Below the pieces are notes generated by a model, which did no database searches, was not told the origin of the DNA, and saw only the letters and a list, made by a program, of their open reading frames with translations. Below, piece by piece: positions 11,644 to 21,100 of a DNA stretch of 64,000 nucleotides. Within the stretch, counting starts at the first letter, position 1. Each line of letters starts with the position of its first letter. Location of the stretch: the NCBI RefSeq assembly GCF_007746075.1, contig NZ_CP036339.1:1240001-1304000 (forward strand), in the 5' to 3' direction. A program made the translations under genes and the position numbers. This stretch comes from Lacipirellula limnantheis. Lineage in GTDB: Bacteria; Planctomycetota; Planctomycetia; Pirellulales; Lacipirellulaceae.

Positions 11644-11654
11644 GGAGAACTTCA

Positions 11655-12224
11655 ATGTTGTCTCAATTACGTCCCGCTGTTGTGATCTTCCTCGCGTTGA
11701 CCTTGGTAACCGGCGTCGCTTACCCGCTGCTCATCACCGGCGTCAGCCAGGTGGCGTTCAGTCGGCAGGCTCAAGGGAGCCTCATCGAGCGAGACGGTCA
11801 TGTCGTTGGATCCGAATTGATCGGCCAAGCTTTTACCGGTTCCAAGTATTTTTGGAGTCGTCCGTCAGCCGCCGGCTACAACGGCGCCGCGTCGACTGGC
11901 AGCAACCTGGGGCCGACGAATCCCGCGCAACTCGACGCCGTCAAGCAGCGAATCGCTGATCTGCGCGCCGCTCATGGCGACGAGAAGCCGGTTCCCATCG
12001 ACTTAGTGACCGCGTCAGCGAGCGGGCTGGATCCCCACATCACTCCCGCGGCCGCCGAATACCAATTGGAGCGCGTGGCCCGCGAGCGGGGGATGACGCC
12101 TGACGCTGTTCGCCAGGCGGTGGTCGACGCAACGGAAGGTCGAACCTTCGGGCTGTTAGGCGAGCCGAGCGTCAACGTCTTGCGGCTGAATCTGGCCCTC
12201 GACGCGGCTCAAAGTGGGGAATGA
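11655..12224 (+). CDS. kdpC: K+-transporting ATPase subunit C
   Basis: A 189-residue protein with one N-terminal membrane helix ([19 protein letters not shown]) and a periplasmic domain carrying [27 protein letters not shown] and [12 protein letters not shown], all KdpC hallmarks. It assists KdpB in the pump complex. The Shine-Dalgarno AAGGAGA is placed 6 nt before ATG 11655, the clearest ribosome site in this operon. Confidence 0.97.
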   Translation: MLSQLRPAVVIFLALTLVTGVAYPLLITGVSQVAFSRQAQGSLIERDGHVVGSELIGQAFTGSKYFWSRPSAAGYNGAASTGSNLGPTNPAQLDAVKQRIADLRAAHGDEKPVPIDLVTASASGLDPHITPAAAEYQLERVARERGMTPDAVRQAVVDATEGRTFGLLGEPSVNVLRLNLALDAAQSGE

Positions 12225-12245
12225 ATGATAGAATAACAGTATCGC

Positions 12246-14948
12246 GTGAACGAATCCCGACCCAATCCCGACAAGCTTCTCGCCCGCGTGCAGCACGAGG
12301 AAACTCGCGCACGCAGGGGGAAGCTGCGCATCTTCTTCGGCTATGCAGCGGGCGTCGGGAAGACGTACGCGATGCTCTCTGCCGCTCAGCGCGAGCGAAA
12401 GGAGGGAGTTGACGTCGTCGTCGGCTACGTCGAACCGCACGGACGCGCCGACACCGAGGCATTGCTCACCGGGCTGGAGACGTTGCCGTTTCAGTTCGTG
12501 CCGTACCGCGGCGTGGAACTGCGAGAGTTCAATCTCGATGCGGCGCTGGCGCGACATCCTAGCTTGCTGTTGGTCGACGAACTCGCGCACACCAATGCCG
12601 AGGGGCTGCGGCACGCGAAGCGCTGGCAAGACGTCTTCGAATTGCTGGACGCGGGGATCGACGTCTGGACGACGCTCAATGTTCAGCACATCGAGAGTCT
12701 GAACGACGTCATTTCCGGGATCACCGGCGTCGTGGTCCGCGAAACGCTGCCTGATGCGGTGCTGGAGCAGGCTGATGAGATTGAGCTTATCGACCTGACG
12801 CCGGCGGAGTTAGTCGAGCGTTTGCAGGAAGGCAAGATCTACCTGCCGACGCAAGCCGAGCGGGCGCTGAAGAGTTTCTTCCAGAAAGGAAATCTGACGG
12901 CGCTCCGCGAACTTTCGCTGCGGCAGGCGGCCCAGCGGTTGCACCAGGACGTCGAAGCGGCACGGACCGAACGAGCCGGCGCGGCGCCGTGGCTCACCAC
13001 TGAGCGGCTCTTGGTGTGCGTCGGGCCAAGTCCGACTAGCGCTCGTATCTTGCGAACCGCCAAACGCTTGGCCGCTTCGATCAGCGCCGAGTGGATCGCC
13101 GTCGCGGTGAACACGGGCGGCGGGACGGGATCGGTCGAAGAGGCGACCGGCCGGAATCTTCGCCTGGCGGAGAAGCTCGGCGCCGAGACTCATACGCTGA
13201 TCGGCCGCAACGTTGCCCAGACGCTCATCGACTTCGCTCGGCAGCGCAACGTATCGAAGATCGTCGTGGGGAAGACGGCGCAGGTCTGGTGGAAGCGCCG
13301 CGTTTGGGGGACGATCGTTGACGAACTGATCAAACGCTGCGGTCAGATCGACGTTTACGTCGTCTCCGGCGACGGCGAAGAAGTTGTCTTGCCGCGCGAG
13401 ATTCACGTGAAGTCGCCTGTGCCGTGGCAGGAGTATCTGCTCGCCGGCGCGATCGTGGCCGTGTGCGCCGGGCTCGGCTACCTCGCCCATTCCTTCGGGT
13501 TGGCTGAGACGAACGTCGTGATGTTCTTTCTCGCCGGCGTGGCCCTGGCGTCGACGCGCCTCAGTCGCGGACCGTCGATCGCGATGGCGATTGTCAGCGT
13601 CTTGGTCTTCGACTTCTGCTTTGTCCCGCCGCAGTTCACGTTCGCGATCAGCGACAGCGAGTACCTGATTACGTTTGCCGTGATGCTCGGCATCGGCCTG
13701 TTGATCGGCGGATTGGCGACGCGGCAGCGTTCGCAACTGAGTGCCTCGCAACAGCAAGAACGCCGCACGGGGCAGCTCTTTCGGATGACGCGGCAGCTCA
13801 GCGAGCTGTCGGGGACGGAGTTTCTCGTTCGCACCGCGGGCCGGCAGTTGGACGAAATCTTCGGCGGCGAGACCGTGCTCTTCGTGCGCGGAGCCGACGG
13901 CGCGCTGGCGCTGCGCTACGGCGAGTCATCCTCCATCGCAGCGGCGGCGATCAATCACGACGTTGCCCGGTGGGTCGCCGATAACGGCAAGCTTGCCGGG
14001 GCGGGGACCGATACCTTGCCCAGCGCCACCGCGACGTTCGTGCCGCTCATTGGGTCGCAGCACACGGTCGGGGCGGTTGGCGTGCGGCCGCTCGAACAGA
14101 ATCGGCTTCTCGATCCCGAGCAGCAGCGACTGCTGGAGACGTGCGCCAGTTTGCTCGCGCTGTCGCTGGAGCGGGACGAATCGGTGCTCAATGCCCAGCA
14201 GTCGCAGATCCAGGTGGAGACGGAGAAGCTCCGCAACTCGCTGCTGAGCGCCGTGTCGCATGACATTCGTACCCCGCTCGCTGGGATCGCCGGGGCGAGC
14301 AGCACGCTGGCCGCGTCGTTCGATTCGCTCGACGTCGCTACGCGAGCCGATCTGCTCAAGACAATTAGCGAGGAAGCCGAAGCCCTCTCGCGGCTCGTGG
14401 AGAACCTGCTCCACATGACGCGCCTCTCCAGCGGAAAAGTGGCGATCGACCGGCAATGGCATCTTCTAGAGGAGATCGTCGGCTCGGCCCTGACGCGCAT
14501 GGAGCGGCAGCTTGCTGGCCGGACGATCGAGACCCGTCTCGACGCCGCACTGCCAATGGTGCACATTGACGCATCGCTAATCGAGCAACTGCTCATGAAC
14601 CTGATCGACAACGCCGCCAAGTATGCGCCGCCGGGATCGACCATCGAGGTGTCGGGCCGCGCCGCCGGCGACGGAGTGGAGCTCGAAGTCGCTGATCGCG
14701 GTCGTGGGTTCGTCGAGGGAGATGAAGCGAAGGTGTTCGATCTCTTCTATCGCGGCAACGGCACGAAGCCTGATCGGCGCGGGACGGGAATCGGGCTGGC
14801 GATCTGCCGAGCGGTGGTCGACGTGCACGGGGGTCGCATCGAGGCGCGGAATCGCGCAGGGGGCGGGGCGATCGTTCGCGTGACGCTGCCTGGCGGCGGC
14901 GCTCCGCCGGCGATTGTCGATCGGTCGGGAGACGCCGTCGTCCCATGA
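12246..14948 (+). CDS. kdpD: KdpD, K+/turgor sensor histidine kinase
   Basis: A 900-residue sensor. Domains: N-terminal KdpD domain with Walker A GYAAGVGKT (about 32-40) and Walker-B-like LLVDELAHTN; a USP-like domain (about 250-380); four membrane helices of the DUF4118 type (about 398-500); a GAF-like region; HisKA with SAVSHDIRTPLAG; and HATPase with NLIDNAAKYAPPGS and GTGIGLAI. It phosphorylates KdpE. The start is GTG 12246, 21 nt after kdpC, and its TGA overlaps kdpE. This is the classical full-length form. Confidence 0.96.
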   Translation: MNESRPNPDKLLARVQHEETRARRGKLRIFFGYAAGVGKTYAMLSAAQRERKEGVDVVVGYVEPHGRADTEALLTGLETLPFQFVPYRGVELREFNLDAALARHPSLLLVDELAHTNAEGLRHAKRWQDVFELLDAGIDVWTTLNVQHIESLNDVISGITGVVVRETLPDAVLEQADEIELIDLTPAELVERLQEGKIYLPTQAERALKSFFQKGNLTALRELSLRQAAQRLHQDVEAARTERAGAAPWLTTERLLVCVGPSPTSARILRTAKRLAASISAEWIAVAVNTGGGTGSVEEATGRNLRLAEKLGAETHTLIGRNVAQTLIDFARQRNVSKIVVGKTAQVWWKRRVWGTIVDELIKRCGQIDVYVVSGDGEEVVLPREIHVKSPVPWQEYLLAGAIVAVCAGLGYLAHSFGLAETNVVMFFLAGVALASTRLSRGPSIAMAIVSVLVFDFCFVPPQFTFAISDSEYLITFAVMLGIGLLIGGLATRQRSQLSASQQQERRTGQLFRMTRQLSELSGTEFLVRTAGRQLDEIFGGETVLFVRGADGALALRYGESSSIAAAAINHDVARWVADNGKLAGAGTDTLPSATATFVPLIGSQHTVGAVGVRPLEQNRLLDPEQQRLLETCASLLALSLERDESVLNAQQSQIQVETEKLRNSLLSAVSHDIRTPLAGIAGASSTLAASFDSLDVATRADLLKTISEEAEALSRLVENLLHMTRLSSGKVAIDRQWHLLEEIVGSALTRMERQLAGRTIETRLDAALPMVHIDASLIEQLLMNLIDNAAKYAPPGSTIEVSGRAAGDGVELEVADRGRGFVEGDEAKVFDLFYRGNGTKPDRRGTGIGLAICRAVVDVHGGRIEARNRAGGGAIVRVTLPGGGAPPAIVDRSGDAVVP

Positions 14949-15685
14949 GCGGATCGGAACCAGTAATCGCCGTGATTGAGGATGAGACGCCGATTCGGCG
15001 GTTCCTGCGAGCGTCGCTCACGGTGGAGGGGTTCCGCGTGATCGAGGCGACGACGGCGCAGCAAGGGCTGCGGTTGATCACCCAGCAACTGCCGGCGCTG
15101 GCGCTGCTCGATCTCGGGCTTCCGGACTCCGACGGCGTCGACGTCATCCGGCAAGTCCGCGAGTGGTCGACGATGCCGATCGTCGTCATCTCGGCACGCG
15201 GCGAGGAAGCGTCGAAGATCGCCGCGCTCGACGCGGGCGCCGACGACTACCTGACGAAGCCGTTCGGCGTCGGCGAGTTGCTGGCGCGGATGCGCGTGGC
15301 CCTGCGGCACGCCTCGCGCCCGGCGTCGGACGGAACCATCGACGCGCCCTTGATCGTGGGCGATCTGCGGATCGATCTGGCGGGCCGGACCGTGACCAAG
15401 GCCGGCGCCGAGGTAAAGCTCACCAAGATCGAGTTTGATTTGCTCGCGGCGCTGTCCCGCAACCTCGGACGGGTGGTGACCCATCGTCAACTTCTCAAGG
15501 AAGTGTGGGGTCCGCACGCCGTCCACGAGCCCCACTACGTGCGGGTTTTCATGGCCAATCTCCGGAAGAAGCTGGAGCGCAATCCGAGCCGACCAGAATT
15601 GCTTATTACGGAGCAAGGGGTCGGCTATCGCTTTCGCGAGCGGCCTGCCGATGGCTATCCAGCCCCCGGCTTTGCCGGGGGGTAG
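14945..15685 (+). CDS. kdpE: KdpE, OmpR-family response regulator
   Basis: A 246-residue regulator. The receiver domain has acidic DE near residue 13, the phospho-acceptor Asp in LLDLGLPDSDG and the YLTKPF lysine; a winged-helix DNA-binding domain follows (VTHRQLLKEVWG, HYVRVFMANLRKKLE). ATG 14945 overlaps the kdpD stop. The last ~10 residues (YPAPGFAGG) are encoded by a dispersed hairpin repeat that begins at about 15661, so the native C-terminus probably ended near RERPADG. Likely target: the phased repeats upstream of the operon. Confidence 0.95.
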   Translation: MSGSEPVIAVIEDETPIRRFLRASLTVEGFRVIEATTAQQGLRLITQQLPALALLDLGLPDSDGVDVIRQVREWSTMPIVVISARGEEASKIAALDAGADDYLTKPFGVGELLARMRVALRHASRPASDGTIDAPLIVGDLRIDLAGRTVTKAGAEVKLTKIEFDLLAALSRNLGRVVTHRQLLKEVWGPHAVHEPHYVRVFMANLRKKLERNPSRPELLITEQGVGYRFRERPADGYPAPGFAGG

Positions 15686-15746
15686 CGGTGCGCAGGGCGA
15701 CGCCGATCTGCATGGGCGCCAACCCCCTGGCGGAGCCAGGGGCTGA
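15661..15746. repeat. Paired-hairpin element, copy 1
   Basis: About 86 bp with two palindromes: GCCCCCGGC-TTT-GCCGGGGG at the left and CCCCCTGGCGGAGCCAGGGG at the right, separated by a linker with GGCGACGCCGATCTGCATGGG. Copies 2 (57116-57202) and 3 (59917-60002) have the same layout. This copy sits between convergent kdpE and the small lipoprotein gene, where it may end transcription from both sides. Confidence 0.8.
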
Positions 15747-15749
15747 AAA

Positions 15750-15959
15750 CTACTGGCCGTACATCATCGGCATGCCGTAGCTCACGCCTTGGCCACCGAC
15801 GGGAACGGTGCCGGGAGGGCAGACCTGCGGACAGGGTTGCGGGCAGACCGGGATGCAGGCTTGAGCGACCGGGGCGGGCGCATTGCGTCGGCAGAGTGAC
15901 GTACATCCGGCCGAACTGACGGTGAGCGCCACCAAAGCGACGAGCGATATCCGTTTCAT
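15750..15959 (-). CDS. Small predicted lipoprotein, Cys/Pro-rich
   Basis: A 69-residue protein with a signal peptide (MKRISLVALVALTVSSAGC) ending in a relaxed lipobox SAGC, then a Cys/Pro/Gln-rich stretch with repeated CIPVCPQPCPQVCP. The start at 15959 is set by AGGAGG about 8 nt upstream. It is predicted to be exported and lipid-anchored. No family is recognised. Short Cys/Pro-rich lipoproteins of this look are common in planctomycetes, and the cysteines may form disulphides or bind metal. It faces kdpE across a hairpin repeat. Confidence 0.7.
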   Translation of the reverse strand: MKRISLVALVALTVSSAGCTSLCRRNAPAPVAQACIPVCPQPCPQVCPPGTVPVGGQGVSYGMPMMYGQ

Positions 15960-16934
15960 GGCATAGCCTCCTGCGCGTCTCTCGCGCGAGCATGTCTTGC
16001 GGGCGTGACTCAACCGCGAGTCATCGCCTAGTAATCATTGCCCGCGGCTGGTCGACGTGTCGGAAAGGCGGAGCGAGAATTTGGAGAATCGCCAAGCGAA
16101 GTTGGGAAACCTTGCGGGTGGCACGGTGCGTGACGTGACAATGCTGGCGACGCGCGTCGTCTTCCTAGCGCTCAATCGATTTTCGCGACAGAATGGCAAT
16201 GACCTCAAGTCGTTGCCGGGCTTGGGGTTGGTCTACGTGGCAGAGCGTCGTAGGCCTTTGTGTCGCGACATAAATCGCGACACAAATGACGAACCGCGTC
16301 GCCTCTTACGGCGCTCTAGGACGCCCAACGCCATTGACCAGGGGGTTGCGCGCCTGGCTACAACCTGTCGCCTCCCGTCGGAGGCGGAACGTAGTCGCTT
16401 CTTGTCGCCAACTGTCGCGGAGCGATTCTTGGCGACAGAAATCGGTTGTTCGCAAGTCATTGGCAGAAGGGGACTTGCTGCGGGCGATGGCGACTAGTCG
16501 CCTCCACTCACGCGACATAAATGACGACAGAAATCAATTAGACGCGAGCCGTGGCCGCCAGGCAGTCGCGAACGTTGGCCGGCGGCAAAACTCTGTACGC
16601 AGCGTGAGCGGCCACCGAGGGCGTAGGCTATCGACGGGTGCGTTGAGTTCGGTTGCCAAAGAGCCTAAGTGATCGCATGTTCACGTTAGCGAATCGCGTG
16701 GCGAAAAGCAACCAAAAAAATGTCGCAGGCAGACGGAGGGTACCGTGGCGATTCTCGTACCGCATCGACGACCAATAGCGAGCGCCGCATCAAGCCGGCT
16801 TTTCAGGCAGATCGCCATGTGCGCTGCGCGACGGCGGCCTGCGCGTACTGGTTAAATAGGCGCGGCTCTAGGGGTGGCGCAGCGTGGCGCTAGATACTTC
16901 CCTGCACTCAGAATGACGGCTAGCTGCGCTGGAA
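15960..16934. other. Long non-coding stretch with GCGACA-AAAT motif cluster
   Basis: No believable gene; the short ORFs here are Arg-rich and overlap one another. GCGACA followed by AAT-type sequence recurs around 16184, 16265, 16277, 16432 and 16512, twice as tight pairs (16264-16285 and 16511-16535). At 16892-16920 lies AGATACTTCCCTGCACTCAG followed by AATGACGG, a degenerate copy of the repeat also seen at 49661. Confidence 0.5.
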
Positions 16935-17561
16935 CTATCTTTGTTGCGTTGCGGGCGGCGCTGCTTCGGCAGGCGGCGCGGCGGCGGCTTGCAGCGGCTT
17001 GGCGGCCGCGGCCGAGGCGACGGGACTGGCGGCGATCAGGTCGGCGATCACTTCGTCGGTGATGTCGGCTCCGGGGGCGACGTCGTAGAGGACGTTGTCG
17101 TTTCTCGTGACGATCACCGTCAGGCCGCGCTTTTGGGCGACGCGGCGGGCGACCGGTTTGATCTGCTCGCGGAACTGGGCGACGAGCGTCGCCTGGTGCT
17201 TCTTCAGGTCGGCTTCGGCTTGCTGCTTCACCTTGTTGAGGTTGGCGTTGGCTTGCTTCTGCCAGCTGGCGACGGTGACGTCGGCCTGTTCGGGCGGGGC
17301 TTCGGTCAGCGTCTTTTTCTTCTCTTCGATCTGCTGACTGTACGACTTGGCAAGGTCGACCAACTGCTGGCTCAGCGACGATTGGCGCTGGGCGAGCGAA
17401 TCGACGATCTGCTTGTCACTGCCAAGTCGGCTGGCGATGGCGTCGAGGTCGATCACCGCGACGGCCCCCTGAGGGACCGACGTGCTGGCAGTTTGATTGC
17501 AGCCAGTCGCTAGCCCAAGACCCAACCAAGCGATCGCCATCCAACGTCCAGTCACTCGCAT
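16935..17561 (-). CDS. OmpH/Skp-family protein, predicted lipoprotein
   Basis: 208 residues. The N-terminus MRVTGRWMAIAWLGLGLATG-C looks like a lipoprotein signal with Cys21. The body has the OmpH (Skp chaperone) layout: short N-terminal strand VAVIDLDAI, a long charged coiled coil (SQQLVDLAKSYSQQIEEKKK onward, about 55-140), then the return strand LTVIVTRNDNVLYDVA and the acidic helix ITDEVIADLI. An Ala/Pro-rich tail follows. Skp-type chaperones guide outer-membrane proteins in the periplasm; a lipid anchor would be a variation. GGAAGG precedes the ATG by about 8 nt. It neighbours a large barrel-type surface protein gene, consistent with an envelope role. Confidence 0.75.
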   Translation of the reverse strand: MRVTGRWMAIAWLGLGLATGCNQTASTSVPQGAVAVIDLDAIASRLGSDKQIVDSLAQRQSSLSQQLVDLAKSYSQQIEEKKKTLTEAPPEQADVTVASWQKQANANLNKVKQQAEADLKKHQATLVAQFREQIKPVARRVAQKRGLTVIVTRNDNVLYDVAPGADITDEVIADLIAASPVASAAAAKPLQAAAAPPAEAAPPATQQR

Positions 17562-17646
17562 CGTCGCATCCTTCCGTAGATACGGTTAAACAACGGCTGT
17601 CAGCTATCAGCCGTCAACTTTCAGCCAAACTGGAATCTCAAAAAAC

Positions 17647-17815
17647 TTAACCGCCAAGGACGCCAAGAGCGCCAAGGAGAACCACAACTGCCGTCCTTCT
17701 TTGCGCGTTCGCGCCTTTGCGTGCGACTTTCGAAAAGATTGTTTCACGCAAAGGCGCGAACGCGCAAAGGAAGACAGGGCAGTTGTGGTTTTCCTTGGCG
17801 TCCTTGGCGGTTCAA
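17647..17815. repeat. Long inverted repeat, ~70-bp arms
   Basis: The left arm starts TTAACCGCCAAGGACGCCAA (17647) and ends CGCGCCTTTGCGTG (17722). The right arm starts CACGCAAAGGCGCG (17745) and ends CCTTGGCGGTTCAA (17815). Arms are roughly 90% complementary over ~70 bp with a ~22-bp loop. Inside are the internally repetitive units CGCCAAG and CGCCTTTGCG. The inner arm matches the element at 39169-39240, so this is a dispersed family. Confidence 0.85.
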
Positions 17816-17868
17816 TCGAAGCGGCTTTGCCGTTCTCTTGGATCACGCTAAGTCGAATCGGGCTCGGA

Positions 17869-17902
17869 GACCCCTCCCACAGAGTAGGAGAACTCTCCTG
17901 CA
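17869..17902. repeat. GGAGACCCCTCCCAC hairpin repeat, copy 1
   Basis: CTCGGAGACCCCTCCCACAG, also present at 23451-23470 with the longer palindrome GGGGTCGGAGACCCC. In this copy it is followed by a second small hairpin, GGAGAACTCTCC. Confidence 0.65.
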
Positions 17903-18182
17903 ATGCCCTCGACCGCTTCTCTCAGGCCTCGCTGCCGGGCCCGCGCCACGCGGAGAATAGGAAAGTGCGCCAGTTTTCGGCAGACCACTTTCAAAACGGC
18001 GCCGGCGCCGGAATTTCCTTCCCAAACAACCAATTTTGAGCGACTTCGACTGTTGATGGTCGCGGGGGAGGCCGATACAGACCCATAAGCTGCACCGACT
18101 TTGCGGATTGTACGGATCGTACGGCCTGATAGAGCGGCCAAGTCGAGTGCGGATCGGACGGCCAGGGCATAAGGAGTCTGTC

Positions 18183-21100
18183 GTGTCGAGTTGTTTCAAC
18201 GGCGATTGGCAGGGACGCCAGCTGGGGATGGTCGCGGCGCTGCTCGCAGTGCTGGCATGCGGCTCAGCGAGCGCGCAGCGCCCGGCGGAGAATCTGCCCT
18301 TCGAGTCGTCCGCCAGCGGACGGGTCTACAACGGCACGACGCCATTGCGGCTGTGGCACCAGACGCGCGGTTACGGTATGGAGGCCTCGCAGACGGCCTT
18401 CGGCGGCCGGCTGGCGGTCGATCTGGCCGACGCGATCGGCTTCATGGACGGCCAGTTCCGCGTGTCGAACGAAAGCCAGTTCGGCATGGACGTCGGCGGC
18501 GGCTTCCGCTGGATGGCGCCGAGCCTGTTGACGGGCGACACCCGCGTCTTCGGCATCACTGGCTGGTACGACGGCCAAGAGACGAACCTCAACAATTACT
18601 TCAATCAACTCGGCGTGAGCTTTGAAAGCCTCGGCGAGCAGATCGACTTCCGGTTCAACGCCAACATACCGCTGGAGAACGAGAAGTCGGGCGACGTGGT
18701 GATCGACACCGGAACGGTGAGCTACTTTCAGAACTTCCTCACCGTCGGGACGCTCATTCCGACAGACGTGGCGCTGCGCATCGTCGACTTTGAAGTGGCG
18801 CCGCGCATTTTCGACCTGAACGCGTGGGTTTACGCGGGCGGCTACCAGATGGACGGCAACGACGTGAGCGACATGGGCGCCAAGGGCGGCGTCCGCGGTT
18901 ACGTCACCAACGATCTGGCGGTTGACGTGGGGGTGCAGAACGACGACGTCTTCGGCACGAACACGGTGTTCCAGATCATTTGGACGCCGGGCCGCACCGG
19001 CGCTGGCCCCACATCGTGGGTCCATACGCTGGCCGACCGGATGCGGGAGCAGGTCTACCGCAACTCCTACGTCGCGACGACGCAGGTGAATCGCACTGGC
19101 GGCGACAACTTGACGGACGTCGACGGCGACGACATTCGCGTGGTGCACGTCGACTTCTCGAAGACGGCGCCAGGCGACGGTACTTTTGAGAATCCGTACA
19201 CGTCGCTCGATAGCGTGAATAACACGGGCTCGCAGCAGGGCGATATCATTCTGGTCCATGCCCAGAATGGAGCCAACTTCTACAACAGCCAGGCGGTCAC
19301 GCTGAAGGACGAGCAGCGGCTGTTGGGCGAAGGCGGCGGCGTCGATCATGAAGTCGTGACCCAGCAGATGGGGACGGTCATTCTGCCAGAGACGTTCGCC
19401 GGCGCGCTCAACGCCTCGCGGCCGACGCTGCAGAACGCTCCCGGCGCCGCGGTCACTTTGGCCGGCATTACGGACGAGTCGGAGAACTTCGCTGGCATGG
19501 AGGTTTCGAACTTCGAGATCACCGGCGGAACGAACGCTGTGGTCTCCGGTTCTAACGGCGTGGCGACCGTCAACATCAATAACTTGCATGTCACCGGCAC
19601 GACCGGCGACGCGATTGCTTTAGCGGCAATGACCCAGACGCTGGCGAACAATACGACCCGATCGCGGTTCGCTGTAACCATCGACGAGATCGAGTTTGAC
19701 AACGTCGGGCAAGACGACATTCAGCTGACGTCGACGACCAGCGAGACCACGCTTTCGCACTCGACGGCGATCTCGAACATCGAGAGTGACAACGGCAGCG
19801 GCGTCGGCATCAACCTGGTTCAACAGCAACGCGCCGCGACGATCAACAACTTTGACTGGGACGGCGGCACGACGGGCCTTGGCGCCTTGCTGATCGATCG
19901 GGCCGGGACGCAAGGGAGCGTGACGCTGAGCAACAGCGACAGCGGGGACGACAACGTCCTGCAACGCGGTCTGGCCAACCAGGCGTACGGCATCAAGATC
20001 GACAACAGCGCCGCGACCCACACGGTCACGGGCACGCAGATTTTGAACACCGGCGGCGATTCGGTCGTGGTCAACGACGGCGCGGCGAACATGAACTTCA
20101 CCGGCAAGATCGTTCGCGACGTACCCAATGTGAATTCGGTGTTGACGGTAACTGGCGGCCACACGGGCGCCTTGACGTTCACCGAGTTGACCGCGGACGA
20201 CGGCGTGATCGTCGCCAACAGCGGCTCGGGTCTGCAGTTCAACGACGCCGATGGCGTGTACACCTTCAACGATCTGGTGGACTTCGCCGGAACTTCGGCG
20301 GCAGTCAACGTGATCGGCGACTCCACGGCCGTGCTGACCTTCCAGAACATGGAAGTGACCGACACGACGGGGACCGCCTTCACGTTCAACGGCGGCGACG
20401 CGAACATGACGCTCACCGGGCGGATTGTTCAATCGACCGCGCAAACGGTGTTGAACGTCACCAACGGGCATACCGGGACGCTGGTGTTCAACGAGATCAC
20501 GGCGAACCAAGGCGTCATCGAGGCGACCAACGGCACTGGCTTGCAGTTTGACAACGCCGACGGCGCCTACACCTTCAACGACAAGGTGACCCTCACCGGA
20601 ACGACGCCGGTCATCAACGTGAACAGCTCGGCCGACACGGCGACGTTCAATTTCGCGGATGTGGACATCAACTACAGCGGCACTGGGACGGCCGTGACGA
20701 TCGCCAACAGCGATCTGCAGGCCTTTACCATCAGCGGCGACATCGACGTGACTGGCGCCGGCACGGGCCGACCGGTATCGATCAGCAACAATACCGGCGG
20801 CAGCATCACGTTTAATACGACGATCGACAGCTCGCAGAACGGGATTCTCGTGACGGGCAACACGGATACAACGGTGCTGTTCGCCGGACAGGTCACGCTC
20901 AATACGACTACCAACACGGGCGTGTCGCTCAGCAACAACACCAACGGCGGGGTGCGGTTCAACAACATCGACGTCACCACGTCGTCAGGCAGCGGCTTCG
21001 TCGCGACGAGCACTGACAACCTGGTGGTCGCGGGCACGGGGAATTCGATTACGGTCACCGCCGGCGGGGCCGGCACTGCGGTTGGCCTCAACTTGAACGA

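Larger units (their letters stand above)
17562..18182. other. Intergenic region dominated by repeats
   Basis: Upstream region of two divergent genes. It contains a ~170-bp inverted repeat (17647-17815) and a hairpin repeat of the GGAGACCCCTCCCAC type at 17869-17883. AAGGAG at 18171-18176 is the ribosome site of the following gene. No gene is supported here. Confidence 0.6.
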
